This document shows positions 1 through 7,866 of a stretch of 19,101 bases of DNA, in pieces; positions within the stretch are counted from its first letter, which is position 1, and each line of letters begins with the position of its first letter. The DNA lies in NCBI GenBank assembly GCA_019313105.1, contig JAFDBW010000103.1:1-19101 (forward strand), read 5' to 3'. The translations under genes and the position numbers were made by a program. The stretch comes from Deltaproteobacteria bacterium (GTDB lineage: Bacteria > Desulfobacterota > Desulfuromonadia > Desulfuromonadales > BM103). The notes under the pieces are model-generated. The model worked only from the letters and a program-made list of their open reading frames with translations. It was not told the origin of the DNA and made no database searches.

Positions 1-923
1 AACTGGCCCTTTGGCAGGCCAACTGGGTCAAGTCGGAACTGGAAAAACGCTACCCCGACACAGAGGTCACACTGACCAAGATCAAGACCCAAGGCGACAA
101 GATTCTCGACGTTCCGCTGGCCATGGTTGGCGGCAAAGGCCTTTTCGTCAAAGAGATAGAGGAAGCAATGTTGCGTGACGAAATCGATATCGCCGTACAT
201 TCGATGAAAGATGTACCGACCATCTTTCCCGAAGGTCTGGCGTTGCGCTGCATCACCGAGCGTGAAGACTGTCGTGACATCGTCATCCTGCGCCCCGGCT
301 TCAAATCCTGGAAAGACCTCCCGCAAGGGGCCCGCATAGGCACCAGCGCCCTGCGCCGCAAGGCACAACTGCTGCACCTTCGACCCGATCTGCAGATGGT
401 CGATATCCGTGGCAACGTTGAAACCCGGATACGCAAGCTGACCGAAGACAACCTTGACGCTGTGATCCTCGCTGCAGCCGGCATGCATCGCCTCGGTTTT
501 AGCGGTCAGATCGGCGAATACCTGCCGGTTTACGTCTCAATCCCTGCGATTGGCCAGGGGGCTCTCGGTATCGAGAGCCGCATTGATGACGACCAGACCA
601 ACAGCCTGATAGATTTTTTCAATCATCCTCAGACAGACTGGGCGGTCCGTGCAGAACGCGCGTTTCTGAAGCGCCTCGAGGGAGGCTGCCAGGTTCCGAT
701 TGCGTGCCACGGTACGGTTGAAGGTGAGACCCTCTCACTGACCGGGTTCGTCTCCGACTGCGAAGGCGTCCGCTGCCTGAAAAAGACCACGACCGGATCT
801 GTTCACAGTGCGGAACAAATCGGAACTTCACTTGGCGACGACCTGCTGATTCTGGGTGCCGGAAAGATTCTCAACGAAGTCTATCAGCACGAAACGTTCA
901 ACGTCGGCAAAGAAGACGTTTGA
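1..923 (+). CDS. hemC: Porphobilinogen deaminase (hydroxymethylbilane synthase), 5' end outside window
   Basis: The enzyme polymerises four porphobilinogen units into hydroxymethylbilane in the cytoplasm, a central step of tetrapyrrole synthesis. The reading frame is open from position 3 and starts in the conserved LALWQA segment, so only about 10-20 N-terminal residues are missing. Family signatures are intact: GDKILD and GGKGLFVKEIE near the start, AVHSMKDVP carrying the catalytic aspartate, GTSALRR, and LEGGCQVPI, whose cysteine (codon 687-689) is the attachment site of the dipyrromethane cofactor. The protein ends normally with a TGA at 921-923. It is followed directly by hemD and hemB on the same strand, so it belongs to a haem/sirohaem/corrin precursor operon whose promoter lies upstream of the window. 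Identification is secure. Confidence 0.97.
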   Translation, partial: LALWQANWVKSELEKRYPDTEVTLTKIKTQGDKILDVPLAMVGGKGLFVKEIEEAMLRDEIDIAVHSMKDVPTIFPEGLALRCITEREDCRDIVILRPGFKSWKDLPQGARIGTSALRRKAQLLHLRPDLQMVDIRGNVETRIRKLTEDNLDAVILAAAGMHRLGFSGQIGEYLPVYVSIPAIGQGALGIESRIDDDQTNSLIDFFNHPQTDWAVRAERAFLKRLEGGCQVPIACHGTVEGETLSLTGFVSDCEGVRCLKKTTTGSVHSAEQIGTSLGDDLLILGAGKILNEVYQHETFNVGKEDV

Positions 924-997
924 TTGTCCAAATCAGCACGGGAATAACCGGAAGGCCCTTTTCCGACTTTTTCCATTTTAGCCGTTCACGGAGCTTC

Positions 998-1807
998 ATG
1001 ACAGAATCAGGGGAAACCCCGACTTCGGGGACTTGGCCGCTGCATGGCCGCAGAATTCTCGTGACACGGGCCGCAGACCAGGCCCCGGCTTTAAGTAACG
1101 CTCTTGCCGCCCACGGTGCTGAAACTGTTGTCATACCAACGATTCAGATCGTCGCACCGGCATCCTATGCGGAACTCGATCAGGCCATTGCCGGTCTCGA
1201 TGAAACCGACTACCTGGTGCTGACCTCCGTCAACGCGGTAGATTTCTTTTTCAACCGTCTGTCAACACTGGGACATGACGCCGCCAGCCTGGATAAAGTA
1301 CAGATCGTTGCAGTCGGCCCGAAAAGCGCCGAGGCCCTCTCAGTGCATGGTTTTCAAGCCGATCTGGTGCCGGAAGATTATCGTGCAGAAGGGATTGTTG
1401 CCTTGCTAAAAGAACGGGTTTCCGGCAAGCGGGTACTCTACCCCAAAGCGGCACTGGCCCGGGAGCTGATTCCTGCTGAACTGGCCAAGGCCGGCGCCGA
1501 GGTCATTGCCCCGACGGCTTATGCCAGCACACCGCCGGAAGACGCACAGGGCAGACTCGATCGAGCCCTTGCCGAAGGGCTTGATATGCTGACTTTCACC
1601 GCGTCATCCACGGTTGACAACTTCACCGCCCTGCTTGGTACAGACAGCCTGGATTTGGCCAGACGGGTCCCGGTCGCCTCGATCGGCCCCCTGACAACGG
1701 CAACCGCGAAAAAACATGGTTTCAAGGTCGTCGTTGAAGCTGACAATGCAACGCTTGATGACATGGTTGAAGCTATCAGACAGTACTTTTCCGTCCCAGC
1801 TCTTTAG
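998..1807 (+). CDS. hemD: Uroporphyrinogen-III synthase
   Basis: HemD closes and isomerises hydroxymethylbilane to uroporphyrinogen III, the branch point to haem, sirohaem and cobalamin. The 269-aa product has the family's weakly conserved pattern: GRRILVTRA near the start, YLVLTSVNAVDFF about one third in, a RVLYPKA hinge-like strand, and FTASSTVDNF late in the protein. Length suits a stand-alone HemD; there is no CobA methyltransferase domain, unlike the CobA-HemD fusions found in some related bacteria. I chose ATG 998 because a GGAG lies four bases upstream and the extra residues from an in-frame TTG at 920 are unlike HemD. That TTG would overlap the hemC stop as TTGA, so it remains a possible coupled start. 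The stop overlaps the hemB ribosome site. Confidence 0.9.
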   Translation: MTESGETPTSGTWPLHGRRILVTRAADQAPALSNALAAHGAETVVIPTIQIVAPASYAELDQAIAGLDETDYLVLTSVNAVDFFFNRLSTLGHDAASLDKVQIVAVGPKSAEALSVHGFQADLVPEDYRAEGIVALLKERVSGKRVLYPKAALARELIPAELAKAGAEVIAPTAYASTPPEDAQGRLDRALAEGLDMLTFTASSTVDNFTALLGTDSLDLARRVPVASIGPLTTATAKKHGFKVVVEADNATLDDMVEAIRQYFSVPAL

Positions 1808-1811
1808 GAGG
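1806..1811 (+). promoter_or_regulatory. hemB ribosome binding site overlapping the hemD stop codon
   Basis: A perfect AGGAGG sits at 1806-1811, seven bases before ATG 1819 and overlapping the hemD TAG at 1805-1807. It fixes the hemB start at 1819 rather than the in-frame TTG at 1813 and suggests coupled translation of hemD and hemB. Confidence 0.85.
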
Positions 1812-1818
1812 TTTGAAC

Positions 1819-2790
1819 ATGTTCTTCCCCGAATACCGCGCCCGCCGCCTACGCCGCAGCGAAACTCTGCGCAGCATGGTCCGCGAGACTTTCCTGCGTA
1901 GCGAAGACCTGATCTACCCGATGTTTTCCGCCTTCGGTAAGAATATCCGAAAAGAGATCGTGTCGATGCCCGGGATTTACCAGCAATCGATTGAGCACAT
2001 CGTTGCCGAGGCCAAAGAGGTTTACGAGCTCGGCATCCCGGCAGTGATCCTGTTCGGCATCCCGGAAGAAAAGGACGCTCTCGGTCAGGACGCTTATTCC
2101 GAAAACGGCATCATCCAGGAAACGATTCGCGCCATCAAGACCGAAGTGCCGAAGCTGCTGGTGATCACCGACGTCTGCATGTGCGAATACACCGACCACG
2201 GCCATTGCGGCGTAATCAAGGACGGCGATGTCGACAATGACGAGACCCTCAAGCTGCTCGCGGCCGAGGCGCTCTCGCATGCCCGCGCCGGGGCCGATAT
2301 CGTCGCCCCTTCTGACATGATGGATGGCCGTGTCGCAGCGATCCGCGAAGTTCTGGATGCCAATGGATTCTCGCACATCCCGGTGATGAGCTACGCCGTG
2401 AAATATGCCAGCGCCTACTACGGCCCGTTTCGTGATGCAGCCGAGTCGACCCCACAGTTCGGCGACCGCCGGAGCTACCAGATGGACCCGGCCAACCGCA
2501 TTGAGGCCTTTCGCGAGGCAGAGCTTGACATCCAGGAGTGCGCTGACTTCCTGATGGTCAAGCCGGCCCTTGCCTACCTCGACATCCTGCGCGATCTCAA
2601 AGATCGCTACAACCTGCCGCTGGTCGCCTACAACGTCTCCGGTGAATATTCGATGATCAAGGCCGCCGCGGAAAAAGACTGGATCGACGGCGACCGCGTG
2701 ATGATGGAAACCCTGGTCGGCATGAAACGTGCCGGCGCCGACCTGATCATCACCTACCACGCCAAGGAAGCTGCCAGGCTATTGAAATAA
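1819..2790 (+). CDS. hemB: Delta-aminolevulinic acid dehydratase (porphobilinogen synthase)
   Basis: HemB condenses two 5-aminolevulinate molecules to porphobilinogen in the cytoplasm. The 323-aa protein has the usual length. The two Schiff-base lysines are present: K195 in VKYASAYYGPF and K248 in MVKPALAYLDI. Cysteines C120, C122 and C130 in VCMCEYTDHGHCG form the zinc-binding triad, so this is the zinc-type enzyme rather than the aspartate-rich magnesium-dependent type. The gene starts 11 bases after hemD with an excellent ribosome site and closes the haem gene run; a large inverted repeat follows immediately. A long open frame on the opposite strand within this gene is a codon-bias shadow. 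Function is secure. Confidence 0.97.
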   Translation: MFFPEYRARRLRRSETLRSMVRETFLRSEDLIYPMFSAFGKNIRKEIVSMPGIYQQSIEHIVAEAKEVYELGIPAVILFGIPEEKDALGQDAYSENGIIQETIRAIKTEVPKLLVITDVCMCEYTDHGHCGVIKDGDVDNDETLKLLAAEALSHARAGADIVAPSDMMDGRVAAIREVLDANGFSHIPVMSYAVKYASAYYGPFRDAAESTPQFGDRRSYQMDPANRIEAFREAELDIQECADFLMVKPALAYLDILRDLKDRYNLPLVAYNVSGEYSMIKAAAEKDWIDGDRVMMETLVGMKRAGADLIITYHAKEAARLLK

Positions 2791-2792
2791 CA

Positions 2793-2860
2793 GGTTCTGG
2801 AGATTGGAGGCTAGGGGCTGGGACAACCTCCCAGCAACCAGCCTCCAGCGACCAGAAACC
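2793..2860. repeat. Heptamer-phased inverted repeat between hemB and the M16 protease gene
   Basis: Four CTGG-like tetramers begin at 2797, 2804 (TTGG), 2811 (CTAG) and 2818, exactly 7 bp apart. Four CCAG tetramers begin at 2831, 2838, 2845 and 2852, again 7 bp apart. The two halves are complementary, so the 68-bp element can fold into a long imperfect hairpin with a loop around 2824-2828; the outermost bases (GGTT and AACC) also pair. It fills almost the whole gap between the hemB stop and the next start. It could be a transcript-processing or attenuating hairpin, or a dispersed intergenic repeat. No T-run follows, so it is not a classic terminator. Confidence 0.8.
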
Positions 2861-2867
2861 GCCTCTT

Positions 2868-4166
2868 ATGACTGAATACCTCTGCGATACTCTCTGCAAC
2901 GGCCTGCGCGTCATCAGCGCACCGATGCCTCATCATCATAGCGCAGAGGTGCTGATTTACATCGGTGTCGGCAGCCGTCACGAGAACCCGCGCAAGGCCG
3001 GAGTATCACACTTCCTTGAGCATATGCTCTTCAAAGGGACGCAGGAATATCCCACCGGGCTGGCCCTTGAGAGGGCCTTCGAAGCGATCGGCGGCTCGGC
3101 CAACGCCGCGACCGACAGCGAAACCACCTGCTTCCACTCCCGCATCCACCCGAATCATATCGAGCGGGGGATTGCTATCTTCGCCTCGATGATGCAGCGG
3201 CCTTTGTTCAAGGATATGGAGATGGAGCGCCGGGTGATTCTCGAGGAAGCCATGGGAGACCTCAACGAGACCGGCCGTCAGATCAACTCTGACAACATCA
3301 TCGCCGGCCTGCTCTTTCCAGGGCATCCCCTCGGCCAGCCAACCGTCGGCAATCGTTCGGCGATAGCACGGCTGAGCCTGGGACAACTGCAACGGCATCA
3401 CGCCACCTACTATACACCTCACAATGCGGTGCTGGCGGTGGCCGGCCCGGTCGAGCACCGTCATGTCGTTGCCGCAGCGCAACAACACTTCGGCCATTGG
3501 CAGGGCGACATCGCTCCGCCTCCGAAAAAATGGACCGACTTTTCAGGCACGGATAAGCCACTGCGTTGGGTTCGTGATGCCGGCTCCCAGATCAGCATGC
3601 AACTGGCCTTCCTGTTGCCGGGGCGTGACAGTGAACATGCGGTCAACCTGCGGGTCTTGCGTCGCTTGCTCGGTTGGGGAGGGATGAGCCGCCTGATGCT
3701 GCGCTTGCGCGAGGAGCTCGGGTTGACCTACGCCGTTGATGCCTCGCTCGGGCTCTACGCCGATGCCGGAACTCTGGCGATCGATCTGGCAGTGTCCGCA
3801 GAAAACCTGGGACAGGCAACCATAGCCATCCTCGACATCCTGACTGAGTTGCACACCACTGAAGTCGCTCGGGATGAACTCGATCACGTGCTTAATTGCT
3901 ACCGCTGCGACCTCGATTACTCGCGCGACCAGGTCGATGAAATGGTCCTGCGCTATGCTTGGGGTGAGCTTGCCAACTGCCGCCGCACCATCGCTGACGA
4001 TCTCGCCGGCATCGACAAGGTAACCGCCCCGGGCCTGCAGCAAACCGTCGGCGAACTTCTGACGCCGGCCAACCTGCGCGGCGCGATTGTCGGCCCTTAC
4101 CGTACCAGCGACCGCAAGGCGGTCGAAAAGATCATCGCCTCCTGGCGACCTGGCCACGACATTTAA
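2868..4166 (+). CDS. M16 family zinc metallopeptidase (processing-peptidase/PqqL-like)
   Basis: The 432-aa protein matches the single-unit M16B peptidases (two homologous halves, about 400-430 residues). The inverted zinc site HFLEH is at residues 48-52, with the third ligand expected at the glutamate in VILEEAMGD (about residues 127-128); both are intact, so it should be catalytically competent. FKGTQEYP, GGSANAATDSETTCF and the C-terminal-half MSRLMLRLREELGLTYAVDA are also typical of the family. No signal peptide is visible, so the protein is probably cytoplasmic, although some M16 enzymes act in the envelope. The start lies eight bases after the heptamer-phased inverted repeat, and no good Shine-Dalgarno is seen. 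It probably shares transcripts with hemB. Substrate unknown. Confidence 0.9.
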   Translation: MTEYLCDTLCNGLRVISAPMPHHHSAEVLIYIGVGSRHENPRKAGVSHFLEHMLFKGTQEYPTGLALERAFEAIGGSANAATDSETTCFHSRIHPNHIERGIAIFASMMQRPLFKDMEMERRVILEEAMGDLNETGRQINSDNIIAGLLFPGHPLGQPTVGNRSAIARLSLGQLQRHHATYYTPHNAVLAVAGPVEHRHVVAAAQQHFGHWQGDIAPPPKKWTDFSGTDKPLRWVRDAGSQISMQLAFLLPGRDSEHAVNLRVLRRLLGWGGMSRLMLRLREELGLTYAVDASLGLYADAGTLAIDLAVSAENLGQATIAILDILTELHTTEVARDELDHVLNCYRCDLDYSRDQVDEMVLRYAWGELANCRRTIADDLAGIDKVTAPGLQQTVGELLTPANLRGAIVGPYRTSDRKAVEKIIASWRPGHDI

Positions 4167-4267
4167 TCGGCCTTCTCTCATAGTGCAGGATTTGTGGCAA
4201 GATTACGAAGCAACGTCAAGCTCAATGAAATGTTTGCCCTTGTTTGCACGATCGCAACCAGCAATTT

Positions 4268-4870
4268 TTAGAGATATTTCCGGATCGCCTCCGCCAACTG
4301 TTCCGGGGTTTCCTCGTAGAGGAACCGGTAGCGGACTTTGCCCTGTTTGTCGTGGAGAAAGACGGTGGTCGTGTGATTGATCGAGTACCAGTTGCTGGTT
4401 TGGCCCGGAATGATCATGTAATGAGCATGATAGGCTTTCACGACCTTGTCGATGTCCGCTTTGGTCCCGGTCAGGCCGATTGCATTGACACCGAAATAGT
4501 CAACATATTCCTTTAATAATTTGGGGTTGTCCCGCTCGGGATCGACGGAAATGAACACCGTTCGCACCTGCTCAACCTCCTCCTTGCTCAGCAGATTGAA
4601 TGCACGCTGAAGTTTGGCCAGCGTACTCGGACAAGCGTCAGGGCAGGAGGTGTAACCGAAAAACAGCAGGACGATGTTTCCTCTGAGATCCTCTAGTTGG
4701 AACGGATCGCCGCTGGTTCCGGTGAGGGTGAAGTTGCCGTCAGGGTTGAAAAACTGTGCGGGATCGGGCTCTGTCATTTTCGGTGGATCGGTAAAAAAAG
4801 ATCCCACGATAACAAGCAAGCAGAGGCCGATCCCGGCCAACGTCAGTTTTATCAGCAGGTTTCTCTTCAT
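4268..4870 (-). CDS. SCO1/SenC/PrrC-type copper chaperone, membrane-anchored thioredoxin-fold protein
   Basis: SCO proteins deliver copper to, or reduce cysteines of, the CuA site of cytochrome c oxidase. The 200-aa protein has an N-terminal membrane anchor (residues about 9-26) and then a periplasmic thioredoxin-like domain. Copper ligands are visible: C76 and C80 in a CPDAC motif and H166 in the NHTTTVFLHD segment; FISVDPERDNP is a further family signature. The gene is the last of a three-gene minus-strand operon, 29 bases after the PCu(A)C gene, with a GGAGGG ribosome site six bases before its ATG. The neighbour strongly supports a role in oxidase copper assembly, but no oxidase subunit gene is in the window. 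Confidence 0.93.
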   Translation of the reverse strand: MKRNLLIKLTLAGIGLCLLVIVGSFFTDPPKMTEPDPAQFFNPDGNFTLTGTSGDPFQLEDLRGNIVLLFFGYTSCPDACPSTLAKLQRAFNLLSKEEVEQVRTVFISVDPERDNPKLLKEYVDYFGVNAIGLTGTKADIDKVVKAYHAHYMIIPGQTSNWYSINHTTTVFLHDKQGKVRYRFLYEETPEQLAEAIRKYL

Positions 4871-4899
4871 TCATGGCCCTCCAGCACGCCCATGCCGAA

Positions 4900-5361
4900 T
4901 CAGTGGTGGGACATGGGGGGCATCGATCCCCATTTTTTGACGACAGCATCGACCACTACCGTTGGCCTGTCGGTAAAGTTCAGCGAGAGCGGGATCGACT
5001 CTCCCTCTTTAATCGGCCTGACAAGGCCGATCAGCATAATATGATAGCCTTTCGGAGCGAGGATCGCCTGCCCGTTGGCAGGGATACGGAGTTCGCTCAC
5101 CTCCTTCATTTTCATGATTTCGCCGACCTGTTCCATATTGTGGATTTGGACGGTCTCTGCGACCTCACAGTCCGCTGATTTCAGGATGGCATCGTCAGAT
5201 CCAGCATTGTGGATGGTCATAAAAGCGGCCGTGGTTGTTGCAGACGGAGGAATGCCGCGAATCCAGGCATCCTGAACGGTGATCCCCTGCGCCCCGGCGT
5301 TAGCAATAGACAGCAGCAAAAAGACTGTTAAAAAACAAAGGCTTCGAGAGAACAATTGCAC
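4900..5361 (-). CDS. Periplasmic PCu(A)C copper chaperone
   Basis: PCu(A)C proteins bind Cu(I) in the periplasm and pass it to SCO or to the CuA/CuB sites of haem-copper oxidases. The 153-aa precursor has a signal peptide (residues 1 to about 24, ending near NAGA-Q). It shows the complete family copper motif H-x10-M-x21-H-x-M as H74, M85, H107 and M109. The tail MPPMSHH adds possible metal ligands. The start is GTG at 5361, supported by an AGGA seven bases upstream. It lies 40 bases after the DsrE-like gene and 29 bases before the SCO gene on the same strand, a pairing of PCu(A)C and SCO that is common in bacteria. Confidence 0.93.
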   Translation of the reverse strand: MQLFSRSLCFLTVFLLLSIANAGAQGITVQDAWIRGIPPSATTTAAFMTIHNAGSDDAILKSADCEVAETVQIHNMEQVGEIMKMKEVSELRIPANGQAILAPKGYHIMLIGLVRPIKEGESIPLSLNFTDRPTVVVDAVVKKWGSMPPMSHH

Positions 5362-5401
5362 AGGAATTTCCTTTCAAAGAAATATGGTTTCTGACTGACA
5401 C

Positions 5402-5836
5402 TCAATAATCGAGGGTCAGAATTCTCCCCTTGGTGAAATCGAAAAAGGCGTTCTTGTCAGCGATCTGTATCCCGTCGGCAACATCCTCCTGGGATTTCCC
5501 CGCCGCCTTGAGGCATCCCGGACAGACCATCAATGTCGCTCCCTGCTTGAGCAGCGCGCTGAACTGTGTCCGGGAGGACGGGAAGTGGGAGTAGCTAATG
5601 TCGGGAGAATCCTTGAGAACCGCATCCACGCCCTTGATGTCAATATATACAAGGACATCGTGATCGTCTGCCATGATTTTGGCCATGTTGAGTGCCATCA
5701 GCACCCGGTGCGGATCGTCGCTGCCATGGCTGATATGGATAAAGACACCATCCTTGACATTATCTTCCGCCTGGGCCGGTAGTGCCAAGACCGCGGCTAA
5801 ACAGAACACGCTGAACAAGACCATAGCTCTTTTCAT
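5402..5836 (-). CDS. Exported DsrE/DsrF-like family protein
   Basis: The 144-aa precursor starts at ATG 5836, seven bases after an AGGAG, and begins with a clear signal peptide (residues 1-23, cut near AQA-ED). A longer frame reaching 5941 would bury this signal sequence, so I rejected it. The mature part looks like a periplasmic DsrE-family domain: VFIHISHGSDDPHRVLMAL near the start, then a strand VLVYIDIKGVD, and a CPGC motif at residues 105-108 near the position of the family's conserved cysteine. DsrE proteins handle sulfur or persulfide, and exported versions are poorly characterised. Heading an operon with two copper chaperones, it could act in thiol or copper handling; that is inference. 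A likely promoter is at 5957-5984. Confidence 0.8.
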   Translation of the reverse strand: MKRAMVLFSVFCLAAVLALPAQAEDNVKDGVFIHISHGSDDPHRVLMALNMAKIMADDHDVLVYIDIKGVDAVLKDSPDISYSHFPSSRTQFSALLKQGATLMVCPGCLKAAGKSQEDVADGIQIADKNAFFDFTKGRILTLDY

Positions 5837-5956
5837 CGGATCTCTCCTTTCCTTCTCGGAATAGACCTTTTGTGAGATAGGTGGCGAGGTGACGTCGACT
5901 GCCGCCAGGTTCATTATGGGCTTAATTCCCCGGTGGTCCACGTGGGATTATCAACA

Positions 5957-5984
5957 GGTATAGCAGCTCAGATAACACTGTCAA
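5957..5984 (-). promoter_or_regulatory. Candidate sigma70 promoter of the DsrE-like/PCu(A)C/SCO operon
   Basis: Read on the minus strand, a perfect TTGACA (5984-5979) is followed after 16 bases by TATACC (5962-5957). Transcription would start near 5950, giving a leader of about 115 bases before ATG 5836. Spacing and -35 match are good; no experimental support. Confidence 0.55.
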
Positions 5985-6133
5985 TCGAGGAACAGCCGGT
6001 TAGTTCAAAGGAAGTGACAGGAATTTGTTTTTCGCGGTTTGCTCCGACACCCTTGTGCGCAGAGTGAGAGGGGGAGACAGCTCATTGAAGTCATCCCAAA
6101 ATTACCATTGCCGGCACGAAAACGGCCGTGTTA

Positions 6134-6162
6134 TTGATAAAATTCAAGAAGCTCGTTATTAC
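6134..6162 (+). promoter_or_regulatory. Candidate sigma70 promoter of the YdhR/ABM-like gene
   Basis: TTGATA at 6134-6139 (five of six consensus bases) is followed by a 17-base spacer and TATTAC at 6157-6162 (four of six). Start of transcription would be near 6169, about 17 bases before ATG 6186, just leaving room for the GGAG ribosome site at 6177-6180. Confidence 0.45.
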
Positions 6163-6185
6163 CTGAAAAGAGCCTCGGAGTTGAT

Positions 6186-6497
6186 ATGATCACAGCAATC
6201 GCCACCTTCCAATTACCAAATCCAATCACTCGCGACAAAGCCCGCAAGATCTTTTTGAGTACCGCTCCGAAATATCAGAATGTGCCTGGTCTCATACGGA
6301 AATACTATCTTCTGTCACCGGACGGCAGCACTGTTAGTGGGGTTTATCTTTGGAACAGCAGAGAAGAAGCTGACGGTATGTATACCGAGAGTTGGAGGTC
6401 TTTAGTGCGAGGAAAGTATGGTACAGATCCCCTGGTCACTTATATGGATTGCCTCGTCGTAGTAGACAATCTTTCGCAAGAGATCATCGAGGCATAG
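6186..6497 (+). CDS. Small dimeric alpha-beta-barrel protein, YdhR/antibiotic-biosynthesis-monooxygenase-like
   Basis: The 103-aa protein has no signal peptide or membrane segment, so it is cytoplasmic. Its layout fits a one-domain ferredoxin-like ABM/YdhR fold: a first strand ITAIATFQLP, a helix ARKIFLSTAPKYQNVPG, then LIRKYYLLSPDGSTVSGVY and LWNSREEADGMY, the pattern in which YdhR-like 'putative monooxygenases' place the central strands and second helix, and a final strand LVTYMDCLVVVDN. A GGAG lies five bases before the ATG. It appears to be monocistronic and convergent with the downstream racemase gene. Enzymatic activity and substrate cannot be read from the sequence. Confidence 0.72.
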   Translation: MITAIATFQLPNPITRDKARKIFLSTAPKYQNVPGLIRKYYLLSPDGSTVSGVYLWNSREEADGMYTESWRSLVRGKYGTDPLVTYMDCLVVVDNLSQEIIEA

Positions 6498-6591
6498 GCA
6501 ATAGTTCTATCAGTCACGATTTCTGAAACGAAAATAGCCTCTTGTTGAACGCTCTACTTGGGATAGATTTAGAGACGGCAGATGACCCCCT

Positions 6592-7866
6592 TTAATCGAC
6601 CTTAAGAATCAGCAACGGGCCATCCGGTACAATTGCCCAGCGGGCATCCGGACCGAATCTATCGAGTAGTTGCAAGATAGCCTCACTGATTTTTTCGACC
6701 GGTCTAAAATGAAACCGCTTCAGCGTGTCGGAGTCAATCCCCTGAGTGTGTACCCAGATTTCATTCTTTAACATCACTTGGTAAGTCTCCTGGGCACACC
6801 ATTGGTCAGGGAGAAAGAACTCCTTCTTCATCAGCTTTTCAATAAAGGACTGTGGTGTAGTGGCATGCTCGAAAACCTCTCTGTACTCTTCACTGCCAAA
6901 CCCTTCTCTACACTCAGTGGCGATCAGAATCACCCCCCCTTCGCGGGTCGCACCTGCCACACCTGAGATTCCCTTTGCGGACTGATACAGGTTACAGTCG
7001 AGCGGAGCCCCAGCATTGGTGGTCACCACAAAATCGAGAGGTTCATCCAGAGTCCGAACACAATGGCGTGAAAGGGCCTCGACCCCTGCCAAGTGGGCCT
7101 TGACGGGGTGGCCAGAAAAAACGCCGGTAATTTTTTTGCTGGTGTCGAGAGTGACGTTGACGATGAAGTCAGCCCCGGCTTTTTCCATGATGTCCAGACC
7201 GGCTTCGTGGAAGGGGTTCCCCTTCAGGATGCCGTAACGGGTCTGCGGATGGGCCACCATCTCAGGGCCATGCATGAATTCCAGGGTCTTCACCGACGAG
7301 ATCCCAGGCAGAATCGATTTGCGCCCGCCGGAGAACCCAGCCCACATATGTGGCTCGATGAAACCGGTCAGAATTTTCAGGTCTGCCGCCAGATAATATT
7401 TGTTGACCAGGGCTGGCACCCTATCACCGATATGGCCAACCAGAACCATGTCATCTTGGTTTTTAGACAAGTGGTTGATGATCCGGTAGGAGGAGACGAT
7501 CTCTTTGCCTACAAGGCGTTCCAGCTCTTGCCCCTCGTTGGGACGATGGATTCCGGTAGCAATCAGGATGGTGATTTTTTCGGAGGGGATGCCCGCGGCT
7601 TCCAGCTGCTGAATGATAATCGGCAGCAACAGGGCATTCGGCACTGGCCGAGTTATATCACTAATGACAATGACTGCATCTGTTTTACCTCGGCCTAATT
7701 CTTTGAGAGGTTCGGACTCAATCGGCCTCAAAAGAGACTGCCGGATAGCATCCTTCGGTTCCGGTAAAACCTCGGCCTCTTGCGGATAAAGGACACCGAC
7801 AAAGTTAGATGTTTCAGGAAACTCTAAATCCAACCCATCTTCACCATATTTGAGACGGATGTGCAT
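6592..7866 (-). CDS. larA: Nickel-dependent lactate racemase family protein (LarA-like)
   Basis: LarA-type enzymes use a nickel-pincer nucleotide (NPN) cofactor bound covalently to a lysine to racemise or epimerise 2-hydroxyacids. The 424-aa protein has the normal length and the full set of key residues: catalytic H107 in TGIHRP and H173 in EPHMWAGFSGGRK, the NPN-attaching K183 in the same segment, and the nickel ligand H199 in FMHGPEM. DITRP near residue 70 is also typical. Start ATG 7866 has an AGGAG six bases upstream. No larB, larC or larE cofactor genes are nearby, so NPN synthesis must be encoded elsewhere. The family contains members with other 2-hydroxyacid substrates, so lactate is not assured. 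Confidence 0.88.
   Translation of the reverse strand: MHIRLKYGEDGLDLEFPETSNFVGVLYPQEAEVLPEPKDAIRQSLLRPIESEPLKELGRGKTDAVIVISDITRPVPNALLLPIIIQQLEAAGIPSEKITILIATGIHRPNEGQELERLVGKEIVSSYRIINHLSKNQDDMVLVGHIGDRVPALVNKYYLAADLKILTGFIEPHMWAGFSGGRKSILPGISSVKTLEFMHGPEMVAHPQTRYGILKGNPFHEAGLDIMEKAGADFIVNVTLDTSKKITGVFSGHPVKAHLAGVEALSRHCVRTLDEPLDFVVTTNAGAPLDCNLYQSAKGISGVAGATREGGVILIATECREGFGSEEYREVFEHATTPQSFIEKLMKKEFFLPDQWCAQETYQVMLKNEIWVHTQGIDSDTLKRFHFRPVEKISEAILQLLDRFGPDARWAIVPDGPLLILKVD

Larger units (their letters stand above)
5837..6185. other. Intergenic region with divergent promoters
   Basis: These 349 bases separate the minus-strand copper operon from the plus-strand ABM-like gene. They hold the two candidate sigma70 promoters listed separately (5957-5984 minus, 6134-6162 plus). 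A palindromic CCACGTGG at 5938-5945 lies just downstream of the predicted minus-strand start point and could be an operator. I see no gene, RNA or repeat in the remainder. Confidence 0.5.

Noticed and set aside
920..1807. Longer hemD start at TTG 920 overlapping the hemC stop
   Set aside because: The added 26 residues do not resemble HemD and the upstream ribosome site is weak, whereas ATG 998 has GGAG. Kept only as an alternative.
1849..2760. Long open frame (303 aa) on the minus strand inside hemB
   Set aside because: It is fully antisense to a secure HemB with all active-site residues; the translation is low-complexity and has no family features or ribosome site. It is a codon-bias shadow.
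3543..4181. 212-aa minus-strand open frame inside the M16 protease gene
   Set aside because: Antisense to an intact M16 gene and without recognisable domain, signal or context.
5837..5941. N-terminal extension of the DsrE-like protein to 5941
   Set aside because: It would bury the signal peptide that begins at ATG 5836, which has an AGGAG at proper spacing.
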